From an uncultured Bacteroides sp. (GTDB taxonomy: Bacteria; Bacteroidota; Bacteroidia; Bacteroidales; Bacteroidaceae), in NCBI RefSeq assembly GCF_902491285.1, contig NZ_CABUHK010000047.1, forward strand, positions 1 through 45,338: a DNA stretch of 45,338 nt. Direction: 5' to 3'. The position numbers and the translations under genes were made by a program. Shown one piece after another: positions 9,501 to 18,735 of the stretch. Numbering within the stretch: the first letter of the stretch is position 1; each line of letters starts with the position of its first letter. The notes beneath the pieces are model-generated. The model ran no database searches and was not told the origin of the DNA. It saw nothing but the letters and a program-made list of their open reading frames with translations.

Positions 9501-10619
9501 TTGGTGCTCCGGGTAGCCAATGAAGGAAGTGCCATCAAGGAAAAAGATTTCCAGCATATCTTCAACCGCTATTCTATCCTGGATAACTTTGAAAATCAGG
9601 ATGAGAAGAACTTCTCCCGTAATGGATTGGGGCTTGCCATCTCCTACAATATGGCGAAGTTGCTGAACGGCACGTTGAAAGTGGAAAATACGCCTGACGG
9701 ATGGGTGATGTTCACATTGACCTTGCCTGTCATGGAGCCGACTACCGGAGCAACGGCAACAAAGCGGATTACTTCGGAATATATTCCGAAGATAGACACA
9801 CAGCCTGTTCTGAAACTTCCTCATTATGAGTTTGATAAGATGCGTCCTACCTTGTTGGTGGTTGATGATGAAATAGAAATGTTGTGGTTTATCGGTGAAA
9901 TCTTCTCCGGTGACTTTAATGTAGTAACCCTGCAGGACCCTGAGCGGGTGGAACAGGTGATGAACGAAGTTTATCCGAATGTGATAATCTGTGATGTCAT
10001 GATGCCGGGAATCGGTGGCATTGAACTGACCAGGCGGATTAAGGCGGTGAAAGAGACGGCACATATACCTATCATCATAGTTTCCGGACGACATGAGATG
10101 GAAGAGCAGATGGCGGCTCTCTCGGCAGGTGCGGAGATGTATATCACGAAACCGTTTAATGCGGAATATCTCCGCATATCGGTGGGGCAGGTGATGGAGC
10201 GTAAGGAAGTGCTGAAAAACTATTTCAGTTCGCCCATCAGTTCCTTTGAGAAGTCGGACGGCAAGCTGACACATAAGGAATCGAAGAAATTCCTCCAGTC
10301 TGTCTTGAAGATTATCAATGATAATATAACGAATAAGGAACTGACCCCGCGTTATATCGCCGACCGGCTGGCAATCAGCCCGCGTAGCCTTTACCGGAAA
10401 ATGGAAGAAATCGGTGAAGATAGTCCGACGGATCTGATAAAGGAATGTCGTTTGCATATCGCCAAGGATTTGCTGCTGACGACTAAAAAGACTATTGATG
10501 AAATAGTATTCGATTCAGGGTTCTCCAATAAGGTAACTTTCTTCAAAGTGTTCCGTGAAAAGTACGAGTGCACGCCAAAAGAATTTCGGATGAAACATTT
10601 GGAAGAGGTTCGGCAATAG
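6579..10619 (+). CDS. Hybrid two-component system sensor/regulator of the mannan PUL
   Basis: A 1346-residue inner-membrane regulator that should sense mannan oligosaccharides in the periplasm and activate both flanking operons. Order: signal peptide (1-22, ending TASA), a periplasmic beta-propeller region of two-component-regulator repeats (about 30-690, recurring WIGT/NxxWLST blocks), a Y_Y_Y domain (about 700-765), a transmembrane helix (about 780-800), HisKA with His836, HATPase (INLISNAFKYTPDG), a receiver domain with phospho-acceptor Asp1139 (ICDVMMPG), and a C-terminal AraC-type HTH (about 1235-1340). The H-box reads AHEFCTPL, with Cys where Arg is usual, and the ATP-lid G1 box reads VANEGSAI instead of a DxGxGI form. 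Placed between the two mannan operons, as HTCS regulators usually are. Confidence 0.96.
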   Translation: MNRQPFFIFVLILNLLIHTASAYNLKQIADKEYMSNSSITSLCQDERGLMWIGTCDGLNIYDGQEIEEFKTRDKEDYLSGNLIDNIVYTGDEIYWIQTYYGLNRLDRRTNTITHYNEFQKLFFMNKDTNGNLFIIQDSNCIYYYHKKEGAFRKINITGIPISDIVDFFIDGNNRMWVVMKGYNRCYDIQQESASGDITLLPQKTSLIYQTSLIYCFNDEQSLYYIDKDYNFYAFHIPTKKNEFIANLGKEIQARGKISSIVHYHDSFFVGFLMDGILLLEKQKGTNTYQIQPLPVNSGVFCLKKDRFQDIVWIGTDGQGVYLYSTPLYSIKSTVLSNYSEKIERPVRALYLDEDRTFWVGTKGNGILKIYDYEVDKSISDCRAETLTTSNSALGSNAVYCFAKSHRNLLWIGDEEGLSYYSYKEKRVRNIPIRVANEDFKYIHDIYETADSELWLASVGMGVLKARIAGTPDNPVIVDAQRYVINDGELGSNYFFTIYAEDESRLLFGNKGYGVFRFNKTTNGLEPVSTHKYENMTLNNILAISKDSSNNYLFGTSYGLIKYTSETSYQLFNAKNGFLNNTIHAILKNSSDNFWLSTNLGLINFDTRRNVFRSYGFGDGLKVVEFSDGAAYRDPRTGTLFFGGINGFVAIRADGRPEQLYTPPVYFDKLSIFGEQYNLGEFLTRKKDTEVLNLQYNQNFFSVSFASVDYLNGNNCTYFYKLKGLSDQWVNNGSESGVSFTNMAPGEYTLLVKYYNSVFDKESDVYSLVIRIGDPWYASWWAYLIYTLCLLLLAALLIRSFILRSKRKKQELLNEIEKRHQKNVFESKLRFFTNIAHEFCTPLTLIYGPCGRILSSNGLSKFVVDYVQMIQTNAERLNNLIHELIEFRRIETGNREVRIETLNVSSIVKGIARTFVEMAKSRNITFLSKIPEQVMWNSDKGFLNTIIINLISNAFKYTPDGQSIKIEVDTAEEGVLVLRVANEGSAIKEKDFQHIFNRYSILDNFENQDEKNFSRNGLGLAISYNMAKLLNGTLKVENTPDGWVMFTLTLPVMEPTTGATATKRITSEYIPKIDTQPVLKLPHYEFDKMRPTLLVVDDEIEMLWFIGEIFSGDFNVVTLQDPERVEQVMNEVYPNVIICDVMMPGIGGIELTRRIKAVKETAHIPIIIVSGRHEMEEQMAALSAGAEMYITKPFNAEYLRISVGQVMERKEVLKNYFSSPISSFEKSDGKLTHKESKKFLQSVLKIINDNITNKELTPRYIADRLAISPRSLYRKMEEIGEDSPTDLIKECRLHIAKDLLLTTKKTIDEIVFDSGFSNKVTFFKVFREKYECTPKEFRMKHLEEVRQ

Positions 10620-10658
10620 GCTGTAGCGGGGGATTTTCCGAGAAAAAGAAGAAGTAAA

Positions 10659-10747
10659 TATCCGTGTTAATATGGTAAGTATCCGTGCCAAAAAGTAAAA
10701 AAGTAGAGTTTGATTTCTTTTGGTAGAGTTTAGTGATTTTATCTTTG
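10659..10747 (+). promoter_or_regulatory. Promoter and paired direct repeats of the mannan SusCD operon
   Basis: TATCTTTG at 10740-10747 fits the Bacteroides -7 consensus, with TTTTG at 10718-10722 as a possible -33 element. Upstream are two direct-repeat pairs: TATCCGTG at 10659-10666 and 10680-10687 (21-bp period), and GTAGAGTTT at 10703-10711 and 10723-10731 (20-bp period). Spacing of about two helical turns suits side-by-side binding of an AraC-type dimer, so these are candidate sites for the regulator encoded just upstream. The leader from the -7 box to the first ATG is about 60 bp. Confidence 0.5.
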
Positions 10748-10806
10748 CTTCATCGAAAATTTAAGTAGATAAAATCGAAAGTATTAATTTATTAATCTTT
10801 AATCTA

Positions 10807-12762
10807 ATGAAAAGGAAACTTAGTTTTTTATTCCTGTCAGCATTGGCCCTTCCATTTTTTATGGTTTCGTGCAGTGATGATAAAGAAGAACAGGAGGTGA
10901 AGCCGGCAACTGACTTGGTGGTCGATAATAATTCGGTGACACTACTGCAAGGAGACGAAATTACGGTAGGTATTACTTCCGGTAATGGAGATTATTATGT
11001 GAAACCATTTGATGAAAGTATAGCGACAGCTACGGTCAGTGGTAATAAAGTAACAATTAAAGCTACGGAGAATAGCCGGCTTGAAGAAAATAACCGCATC
11101 GAAACAACTGTATTAGTAGTAGACGGACGCAAGAAAGTGGCTAGGATTCAGGTTCAGGTAGCCAAACTCTGGGACTTGACGGCAGATGTACCGGAAGAAG
11201 GCTTCGATTTGTTTATCGGTGAAAAAAGAATGGTGAAAATCCTGACTGGTAATGGTAATTATGAGATTTCCATTCCCGAAGGTGCCGACAAGTATATCGA
11301 AGTGGGCGAACTCTCCGGTCAGGTATTCCCCGTAACTGCCAAATTTGAAACAGGAGCAGAACCTGTCGAAATTACGATTACTGATAAAAAAGGTAAGACG
11401 GTAGTTATTCCTGTGGTAGTAAATATCGTTGACTTGACGCTGAAAGCCAACGAAGCGGTTTTTGCGGAGCCGGATGCCGAGTCTCAGTATATCGAGATTG
11501 AAAAAGGGAATGGTGGATATAGCTTTACTTATCAGGTGGGAGACGGCGAACCGACTACGGAGGCTACCGTTGTAGAAGCTACCGAGAAAGAGAATCTGAT
11601 TACACTGAAGCCGAAAGCAAGAGGGGATGTAAAGGTGATTGTGACCGACCAGAAAGGTTCGTCAAAAGAAATTGCGGTAAAGGTAAATCCGTATGAAATC
11701 AAGTTGGAAGATAATGCGACTTCATTAACTATCAACGGATTTGATAATTCAAAAGAGATTGCAATTTCCCGTGGTAACGGTGAATATCAGTTAGCGCCAT
11801 TGACGGATGATAATAGGAAGTACTTGAAATCAGCGGAAATAGATGAAAACGGTCATCTGAAAATTGAAGCTAACTGGCTGGGAACTACTACGCTTATAAT
11901 TACGGATGCTGCCGGGAAGAAGTTGGACTTACCGGTTACTGTCATGCCGATGGCAACCTTACTCGACTCTGACCGTTGCTTTAAGATTGACATCAAGAAA
12001 TTTGTAGAAGGTAACCAGGCTTTGGATAATATGCAACAACTTACTTTTGAGATGGTATTTTATCCGACATACTCACGTGCTTTGCAGTCGTTTATCGGGT
12101 TGGAAGGTGTTTTCCTGCTTCGTTGCGAATCCAATGGGGATACTGATTTGCGCTTTGAAATAGCTACCAAAATCCATAAAGATCCCAATAACTTGAATGG
12201 GGATAAATACAATGACCCCCGTTTCCGCAGTCAGCAGAAAATGGGCAATGACCGTCAGGGAAACGGGAAATGGTATCATATCGCTATTGTGTTTGATGGA
12301 ACACAGGGCAGTACAAAGGAGGCTTACAAGATGTATATCAATGGTGTGCGTGAAACGCTGACTCCTGCAAGCAGTGATTATGAAGATGTACGGCCCGATC
12401 CGTATTTGGTTCTTTCTTCCGTATCCGGTGATAACGCCTTGATGATTGGACGTTCGGGTAATAGTGAATTCCGTTTGGGATATTGTGCCGTTGCTCAGGC
12501 GCGTATGTGGAAAGTTGCCCGTACTGCAGAGCAGATAAAAGAGGATATGTGTAAATACTACTCTCAGGAAGAAGCTAAGGCGAATACTGATTTATTGGGC
12601 TATTGGATACCGTCTAATGGTGTTGGTGATATCAGTGTTTTCAAGAACTATGGTTCTGCAGGCGACGGATTGGATGCAGTGGTTTATAACAACGGTAAGA
12701 GTATAAGTCCTGTCACTTTCCCTGACCGCTACAAACGAGTGGAATGTCCTCATTCATACTAA
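10807..12762 (+). CDS. Surface lipoprotein with four Ig-like repeats and a C-terminal LamG domain
   Basis: Not a characterised protein that I can name; probably a cell-surface glycan-binding protein of the mannan PUL. The 651-residue product has a lipoprotein signal with Cys22 (MVSCSDD) followed by an acidic stretch typical of surface export in Bacteroides. Four Ig-like (BIG-type) beta domains follow, each marked by a GNGxY motif (GNG at 59-61, 148-150, 234-236 and 323-325). Residues from about 390 form a concanavalin/LamG-like domain (KWYHIAIVFDG, MYINGVRETL, ARMWKVARTAEQI). It is first in the six-gene operon and paralogous to the last gene (20701). Binding of mannan is inferred from context. 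Confidence 0.88.
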   Translation: MKRKLSFLFLSALALPFFMVSCSDDKEEQEVKPATDLVVDNNSVTLLQGDEITVGITSGNGDYYVKPFDESIATATVSGNKVTIKATENSRLEENNRIETTVLVVDGRKKVARIQVQVAKLWDLTADVPEEGFDLFIGEKRMVKILTGNGNYEISIPEGADKYIEVGELSGQVFPVTAKFETGAEPVEITITDKKGKTVVIPVVVNIVDLTLKANEAVFAEPDAESQYIEIEKGNGGYSFTYQVGDGEPTTEATVVEATEKENLITLKPKARGDVKVIVTDQKGSSKEIAVKVNPYEIKLEDNATSLTINGFDNSKEIAISRGNGEYQLAPLTDDNRKYLKSAEIDENGHLKIEANWLGTTTLIITDAAGKKLDLPVTVMPMATLLDSDRCFKIDIKKFVEGNQALDNMQQLTFEMVFYPTYSRALQSFIGLEGVFLLRCESNGDTDLRFEIATKIHKDPNNLNGDKYNDPRFRSQQKMGNDRQGNGKWYHIAIVFDGTQGSTKEAYKMYINGVRETLTPASSDYEDVRPDPYLVLSSVSGDNALMIGRSGNSEFRLGYCAVAQARMWKVARTAEQIKEDMCKYYSQEEAKANTDLLGYWIPSNGVGDISVFKNYGSAGDGLDAVVYNNGKSISPVTFPDRYKRVECPHSY

Positions 12763-12781
12763 AAACAAGGAATACAATAAT

Positions 12782-14029
12782 ATGAGAAACAATATGATTA
12801 CAAAGAACCTAATCAAATTTGCCCTGCTGTTTTTTCTTATCGGAGTGACGGCTTGTGACAATGAACTGAATCCGGGATTCGACCCGGACGATTATGAAGC
12901 GATTGTTCCGCCTGAACCAGTACGTACGATGGACGCTATGGCTAGCGGTGAACGAGTGGTGCTTTCGGGAGCTTCACTGACGGACATCATCCTGAAATGG
13001 ACGCCTACTGAGAAACACGGTAATACAGTATATCGTTACGAAGTGCTGATTGATACGATTGGCGGGGATTTTACGGAGCCGGTAGAAACTATCTTTTCCG
13101 ACAATAACGGCTTGGAACCTCAGCTTACCTTGACGCATTATCAGGCAAATACGATTGGCAAACTTGCCAAGTTCCGTTGCAACACAAACGGAACACTACG
13201 TTGGAAAGTACGTGCCTACTGTGGATTGGATCAGGCAATCAGTAGCCTGGAAGGTTATTTCGTAATATTTATGATGGACGGCATTGACGATATGCCTTCG
13301 GAGAATGAACCGGTTTATATCACAGGTATCGGTACGGAAGATGACGGGGACGAAGCGGAAGCGTTGCAGATGCTCCGGCAGAACGAAGGAATTTATCAGA
13401 CTTTCGTTCAGTTGAAAGCAGACCAGCCGTTTATCTTTATGTCAACGGTAGAGGGACGCAGATGCTATTACTATGTAGACGACAATGGCGTGTTGCGCGA
13501 ACGCAATGACGGTGAAGAGTATACGGTGACCGTTCCGAAGTCCGGCATTTACCGTATTACTATCAATATGGGTGAACAAACCATCAGTTATGATGAAATA
13601 GGAGCAGTCTATCTCTATAACCATTCGGGCGGATACCGGCAGAACTTCGACTACTTGGGATATGGCAAGTGGGGCGTGAAGAATTATACTGCACGGAAAC
13701 AGACAGAAAGTTGGGCAGGAAGCGGTGAAACCCGTCATAGCTTTAAGATGGAAATCAACGGGACGACTTATCGTTGGGGACATAAGGAGAAAGATAAGAG
13801 TCAGCCCAACTTGGCTACCGATGCCGGCTATTACAACTTGTATCAATTGGCGTTGGGTACCGATCCTTGGGATTACAGTTTCCGTTATTGTGACGAACTG
13901 CTTCAGTGGGGCGCAATACAGGGAAATGTGTATTATGCAACGGTAAAAACAGATGTTACCCTTTATTTCAATGCTGAATTTGGAGTCTATACTCATCGTT
14001 GGGTGGCTTCGGAAACCAATGAAGATTAA
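12782..14029 (+). CDS. SusE-like surface glycan-binding lipoprotein
   Basis: A 415-residue lipoprotein (Cys25 in GVTACDN, then acidic residues) placed 19 bp after the LamG gene and 14 bp before the surface GH76. The N-terminal 35-170 region resembles the SusE fibronectin-like domain (TDIILKWTP, TLRWKVRAY). The C-terminal half is rich in Tyr and Trp (CYYYVDDNG, YRQNFDYLGYGKWG, YRWGHKEK, YTHRWVASE), as expected of tandem carbohydrate-binding beta domains. A start at 12794 would equally leave a lipoprotein signal. Role inferred: holding alpha-mannan at the outer membrane, comparable to the surface glycan-binding proteins of the B. thetaiotaomicron mannan loci. Confidence 0.82.
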   Translation: MRNNMITKNLIKFALLFFLIGVTACDNELNPGFDPDDYEAIVPPEPVRTMDAMASGERVVLSGASLTDIILKWTPTEKHGNTVYRYEVLIDTIGGDFTEPVETIFSDNNGLEPQLTLTHYQANTIGKLAKFRCNTNGTLRWKVRAYCGLDQAISSLEGYFVIFMMDGIDDMPSENEPVYITGIGTEDDGDEAEALQMLRQNEGIYQTFVQLKADQPFIFMSTVEGRRCYYYVDDNGVLRERNDGEEYTVTVPKSGIYRITINMGEQTISYDEIGAVYLYNHSGGYRQNFDYLGYGKWGVKNYTARKQTESWAGSGETRHSFKMEINGTTYRWGHKEKDKSQPNLATDAGYYNLYQLALGTDPWDYSFRYCDELLQWGAIQGNVYYATVKTDVTLYFNAEFGVYTHRWVASETNED

Positions 14030-14043
14030 AACTGAATAATAAT

Positions 14044-15438
14044 ATGAAGAACTATATAGTATCATTTTCAAAAAAGGCTTTGCTCTTGGGCGGTGTTACG
14101 TTAACCATGTTCGCTGCTTGCGACGACGGCGAATTGAGTGACATCTACAAAGGGAGTTCATCCGGCGAATATGTGTCGGATGTAAACTGGACGGATGCTG
14201 CCAATACAAGTACAGAAACTTACATCAAATATTTCTTTGAGAATGCCGGCGGACGGGATACTTTCTGCGGAAGCATTTATTGGGAAAAACCGAATACACC
14301 GGAAACCGGAGAACCTACAAGTACAGGGGGCAGCGGCGGATGGTCGCAGGGACATGCGCTGGATATAGTCATCGACGCTTATATCCGTCATGCAGACGAT
14401 CCTGCTTATCAGGCCGATTTGTATGAGAACATAATGAAACCGTTCCTTCCGGCTTTTGACGACTGGAATGAGCATTGCGGTTATGGTGGCAAGGACTTCT
14501 GGAATAACTTCTATGATGATATGGAGTGGATGGCATTGGCTTGCCTGCGGGTGTACGAGCTGACGGGCGACGAAGACTATTACAGTGCCTTGATGAAAAT
14601 GTGGGATCATATCAAGGGAGCCAAGAATGACTATAAAGGAGTAGGCGGCATGGCATGGAAAACGGATGCGCCGGCTTCACGTATGGCTTGTTCAAATGGC
14701 CCCGGTTGTCTTTTGGCTATGAAACTGTACAAGCTGACTGTCAAAGAAGCGAAAGAGGGATGGGAGGATAAGGCGGCTTATTATCTCAACTTTGCCAAAG
14801 AGGTGTACAACTGGATGACTGCTTATCTGTGTGACACGTCGACCGGACAGGTATATGATAACTTGGGAATCAAGGATGACGGCACTCCGGGTGACCCGGA
14901 TAAAGTGGCTCTGTCTTACAATCAGGGAACATTCATGGCATCTGCTCTGGCACTCTACAATGCCACCGGTGAGGAGGAATATCTCCGTAACGCTGTTGCT
15001 TTCGGTTCTTATCAGGTGAATAAGAAAATGGATTCCAATTATCCGGTATTCAGCGGGGAGGGTAATTCCGGTGATAATCTTTTGTTCCGGGGAATCTTTG
15101 TCCGTTATTTCCTGGATATGGTGAAACAACCTGTCAGCAGTGTTTATCCGGAAAAGACCAGGAATAAGTTTATTGCCGCATTACGGAGTTGCTCCGATGT
15201 ACTTTGGACACTGGCACATCCGGAAGGATATTATGTATGGGAATACGATTGGGCGAAAGCTCCGAAGTTCGGCAATCGCGATAACAGGGAAGACCGCCTG
15301 ACGATTTCTTTGAACGCAGAGGTTCCCGGAGCGACAATGATCGAGATTCGTGCCCGTTATGAGGACTGGGTACAGGGCAAGGCTTCCGAAGAGGCCAACT
15401 GGGTTGGCCCGGAATTTGGGAAGAAAGCAGGGGAATAA
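14044..15438 (+). CDS. GH76 endo-alpha-1,6-mannanase, surface lipoprotein
   Basis: Predicted extracellular endo-mannanase that makes the first cuts in the alpha-1,6 backbone before import. The 464-residue protein has a lipoprotein signal with Cys26 (MFAACDDGE); the following acidic residues fit surface display. The catalytic GH76 Asp pair is Asp158-Asp159 in FYDDMEWMALACLRVYELTGD. Further family motifs are GGMAWKTDAP, CSNGPGCLLAMKLY and LSYNQGTFMASALALY. It lies in the SusCD operon, immediately before susC-like, whereas the other GH76 lacks a lipobox. This split of outer endo-acting and periplasmic enzymes matches the described Bacteroides mannan strategy. Confident for family; location inferred. 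Confidence 0.94.
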   Translation: MKNYIVSFSKKALLLGGVTLTMFAACDDGELSDIYKGSSSGEYVSDVNWTDAANTSTETYIKYFFENAGGRDTFCGSIYWEKPNTPETGEPTSTGGSGGWSQGHALDIVIDAYIRHADDPAYQADLYENIMKPFLPAFDDWNEHCGYGGKDFWNNFYDDMEWMALACLRVYELTGDEDYYSALMKMWDHIKGAKNDYKGVGGMAWKTDAPASRMACSNGPGCLLAMKLYKLTVKEAKEGWEDKAAYYLNFAKEVYNWMTAYLCDTSTGQVYDNLGIKDDGTPGDPDKVALSYNQGTFMASALALYNATGEEEYLRNAVAFGSYQVNKKMDSNYPVFSGEGNSGDNLLFRGIFVRYFLDMVKQPVSSVYPEKTRNKFIAALRSCSDVLWTLAHPEGYYVWEYDWAKAPKFGNRDNREDRLTISLNAEVPGATMIEIRARYEDWVQGKASEEANWVGPEFGKKAGE

Positions 15439-15474
15439 GATTGATTCATTACACATAGAAAATCGAAAATAAAA

Positions 15475-18400
15475 ATGATACATATAAAAAGAAATATTTG
15501 TCTGATGGCTGTTTCTTGCGCTTTGCTGGCAGGTATCCCTGTACAAAGTATGGCGCAGACAGGCAGAGCTGCAAGGACACAGGCTTCGCAAAACAATAAG
15601 ATAACGATATCGGGTACGGTATTGGATAAGACGACAAATGACCCGTTGATTGGTGTGTCTGTTGTGGTAAAAGGAGTAGCCAATGCGGGAACGATTACGG
15701 ATATGGATGGTAAGTTTACGTTGAAGTTGCCATACGCGGAAGCTCCGCTGGTATTTTCTTACTTGGGTTATCAGCCGCAGGAAATTGTTCCCGGTGCCAA
15801 GAAAGACTTGACGGTCTTATTACAGGAAGATACGAAAGCCTTGCAGGAAGTTGTGGTGGTAGGTTACACCAAGCAACGCAAGGAAACGATGGTCGGCTCG
15901 GTAGCTACCATTACAACGAAAGACTTGACGCAAAGTCCGACCGCCAATATCAACAATGCACTTGCCGGACGTCTGCCGGGATTGGTTGTGAACCAATATG
16001 CGGGTGGTGAGCCGGGTGTTGACCAAAGTGAATTGTTCATCCGTGGTAAAGCTACTTACGGCAATCAGAGTGCTATTGTCATTGTTGACGGAATCGAACG
16101 CGACATGAGTTATCTGGCTCCGGACGAGATTGAAACATTCACTATTCTGAAGGATGCTTCCGCGACTGCCGCTTACGGTATCCGTGGCGCGAACGGTGTA
16201 ATCGTGATCACAACCAAACGTGGTAAGGCCGCCGAGAAAGCAACTGTAAACCTGAAAGCCTCTGTCGGTATCAACCAACCTATCGGATTCCCCGAATATT
16301 TGGGCTCTGCCGATTATGCTACCTTATATAATGAAGCGCGACTGAATGACGCCAAGATGACAGGCGCAGACATTAGCAGCCTGAATCTTTTCTCTCAACA
16401 GGCTATCGACAACTTCCGCCGTGCAAAAGGCGACAACTCTGACGGGCTGGGGTATGACTGGGATTATTATGATTTCGCCTTCAAACCGGGTATGCAGGAA
16501 GATGTCAGCCTTTCTATCCGTGGAGGTACGGACAAGGTGCGTTACTATGTGCTGGCTAATTATTTTTCACAGGGCGGTAACTACAAATATTCGAATGCCG
16601 GTGAATATAATTCGCAGACCAGATTTACCCGTTACAACTTCCGTTCGAATATTGACATTAATATTAACCGCTATCTGAGTACACGTCTCGACCTGGGTGC
16701 CCGTATTACCGACCGTAATGCACCGGGTACTACTGCCGGGCGACTGATGACTATCTGTGCTACGCAACCGCCGTATCTGCCTATCTTGGTAGAGGAGAAC
16801 TCGCATCCGCAGAATGAAGAATATATTCAGCAGAACTCCCGGGGCATGCTGTATGGTGACAACATCTATCGCTATAATATATTAGGTGAGCTGAGCCGTA
16901 CCGGTTATCTGAATGAGAAGAATACCTATCTGAACGGTAGCTTTGCCATGAACCTGGATATGGGATTCCTGACAAAAGGGCTGAAAGCGGAAGTGATGTT
17001 TTCTTATGATGCTTCCGAAGGACGCTGGATCAACCGCAAGCTGGATACTTATAAGGACGGATACCGTGAATATCCGAAATATGCAACGTTTATGCCGATT
17101 GAAGGTTCGGATGCCTATATGGCGGGCGGACATTATACCGGTGCTTACAAGACAGGTAATAAATACGACATCGACCAGACTATCGGCAACGGATTCAGCC
17201 ATAATGCTTCCGACGGACGGACGTATATACAGGCACGTGTGGACTACAACCGTTTGTTCAACGACCGTCACGAACTGACAGCGATGTTGCTGGCAAACCG
17301 TGGCAACCGTACTGTTAATAATGAACTGGCTTATCATAGCCAGGGTATCACCGGACGTTTTGCCTATTATTATAATCAGAAGTACCTGATGGAGTTCAAC
17401 TTCGGTTACAATGGTTCCGAGAACTTCGCTCCGGGCAAACGTTACGGATTTTTCCCCGCAGGTTCTATCGGCTGGGTGATTTCGGAAGAGTCTTTTATGA
17501 AGAAGGCTTCCTGGATCGACTTCTTGAAGGTAAGGGCTTCTTATGGTTTGGTAGGTAGTGACAACGTGAGCAGCCGTTTCCCTTATTTAGCTTTCTACGG
17601 TAGTGGTAGCAGCTATGATTTCGGCAATAATTTCGGAACGAACGTGGGTGGTACTTCCGAAGGAAACCTGGCAAATGAAAGCCTGACTTGGGAGAAAGCC
17701 CGCAAGTTGAATGTAGGTATTGACTTTACTACCTTGAACCAGCGTTTGGCATTGACTGTCGATGCTTTCTATGAATATCGGTTCGATATTATTACGGATA
17801 TGAATAGTGACGGTATCATGGGATATCCGGACATTGTAGGTAAGGATGCGGCTTTACAGAATTTGGGTGAGGTCAGCAACCGTGGTGTGGACATCGAATT
17901 GAGCTGGAACGACAAGATAGGAAAGAATTTCCGTTATTATATTCGTCCGAATCTGACCTTCTCCCGCAACCGCCTGGAATATAAGGCGGAAGTAGCCCGT
18001 AAGAACTCCTGGCGTAAAGAAACGGGCAAGCGCCTGTATGAGAACTTTGTCTATGTATTCGACCACTTTGTGGCCGATCAGGAAGAGGCCGACCGCTTGA
18101 ATAAAATCGGTTATCAGCCATGGGGGCAGTTAATTCCGGGAGATGTCGTTTACAAGGATTTGGATCGCAATGGGGTGATTGACGATGAAGACCGTACGGC
18201 TATGGGAAATCCGCGTAGCCCGGAGCTTATGTTCGGTATTCCTTTCGGATTCCAGTATAAGAATTTCGACTTTAGTGTATTGTTGCAGGGAGCCACCAAA
18301 ACATCTATCCTGTTGAATGGGGCTGCTGTATTTGACTTCCCGCAGTTCGAGCAAGATAAGATCGGGCGTGTGAAGAAGATGCATCTCGACCGTTGGACAC

Positions 18401-18720
18401 CGGAAACGGCTGCTACGGCAAAATATCCGGCTTTGCACTACGGAACGCATGATAACAATAAGAATGGAAACAGCAGCCTGTTCCTGTATGACGCTTCCTA
18501 CCTTCGTCTGAAGAATGTGGAAATCGGTTATAATGTATCGCCTAACTGGTTGCGTAAGTTCCATGTACAGCAGGCACGTATCTATGTGCAGGGCTTGAAT
18601 CTGTTGACTTTTGATAAACTGGGTGATGTGGACATCGACCCGGAAACGAAGTCTGGTGACGGTGCTTCCTGGTATCCGATTCAAAAGGTATTCAACTTCG
18701 GTATTGATATTACATTCTAA
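15475..18720 (+). CDS. SusC-like TonB-dependent mannan-oligosaccharide transporter
   Basis: An outer-membrane importer of 1081 residues working with the SusD-like lid encoded 15 bp downstream. Signal peptide to about residue 27 (SMAQ), a carboxypeptidase-regulatory-like domain (ISGTVLDKTTNDPLIGVSV, about 43-125), the TonB-box region and plug (LQEVVVVGYTKQRKETMVGS; ILKDASATAAYGIRGANGVI), then the long beta-barrel ending in a terminal aromatic strand (FNFGIDITF). Typical length for the family. Substrate inferred from the flanking GH76, GH92 and GH125 genes. Confidence 0.97.
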   Translation: MIHIKRNICLMAVSCALLAGIPVQSMAQTGRAARTQASQNNKITISGTVLDKTTNDPLIGVSVVVKGVANAGTITDMDGKFTLKLPYAEAPLVFSYLGYQPQEIVPGAKKDLTVLLQEDTKALQEVVVVGYTKQRKETMVGSVATITTKDLTQSPTANINNALAGRLPGLVVNQYAGGEPGVDQSELFIRGKATYGNQSAIVIVDGIERDMSYLAPDEIETFTILKDASATAAYGIRGANGVIVITTKRGKAAEKATVNLKASVGINQPIGFPEYLGSADYATLYNEARLNDAKMTGADISSLNLFSQQAIDNFRRAKGDNSDGLGYDWDYYDFAFKPGMQEDVSLSIRGGTDKVRYYVLANYFSQGGNYKYSNAGEYNSQTRFTRYNFRSNIDININRYLSTRLDLGARITDRNAPGTTAGRLMTICATQPPYLPILVEENSHPQNEEYIQQNSRGMLYGDNIYRYNILGELSRTGYLNEKNTYLNGSFAMNLDMGFLTKGLKAEVMFSYDASEGRWINRKLDTYKDGYREYPKYATFMPIEGSDAYMAGGHYTGAYKTGNKYDIDQTIGNGFSHNASDGRTYIQARVDYNRLFNDRHELTAMLLANRGNRTVNNELAYHSQGITGRFAYYYNQKYLMEFNFGYNGSENFAPGKRYGFFPAGSIGWVISEESFMKKASWIDFLKVRASYGLVGSDNVSSRFPYLAFYGSGSSYDFGNNFGTNVGGTSEGNLANESLTWEKARKLNVGIDFTTLNQRLALTVDAFYEYRFDIITDMNSDGIMGYPDIVGKDAALQNLGEVSNRGVDIELSWNDKIGKNFRYYIRPNLTFSRNRLEYKAEVARKNSWRKETGKRLYENFVYVFDHFVADQEEADRLNKIGYQPWGQLIPGDVVYKDLDRNGVIDDEDRTAMGNPRSPELMFGIPFGFQYKNFDFSVLLQGATKTSILLNGAAVFDFPQFEQDKIGRVKKMHLDRWTPETAATAKYPALHYGTHDNNKNGNSSLFLYDASYLRLKNVEIGYNVSPNWLRKFHVQQARIYVQGLNLLTFDKLGDVDIDPETKSGDGASWYPIQKVFNFGIDITF

Positions 18721-18735
18721 AAACAGTATAGAAAC

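Noticed and set aside
9279..10457. A 392-residue minus-strand open frame opposite the mannan regulator
   Set aside because: It lies wholly inside the kinase, receiver and HTH coding region of a well-supported gene and has no domain features.
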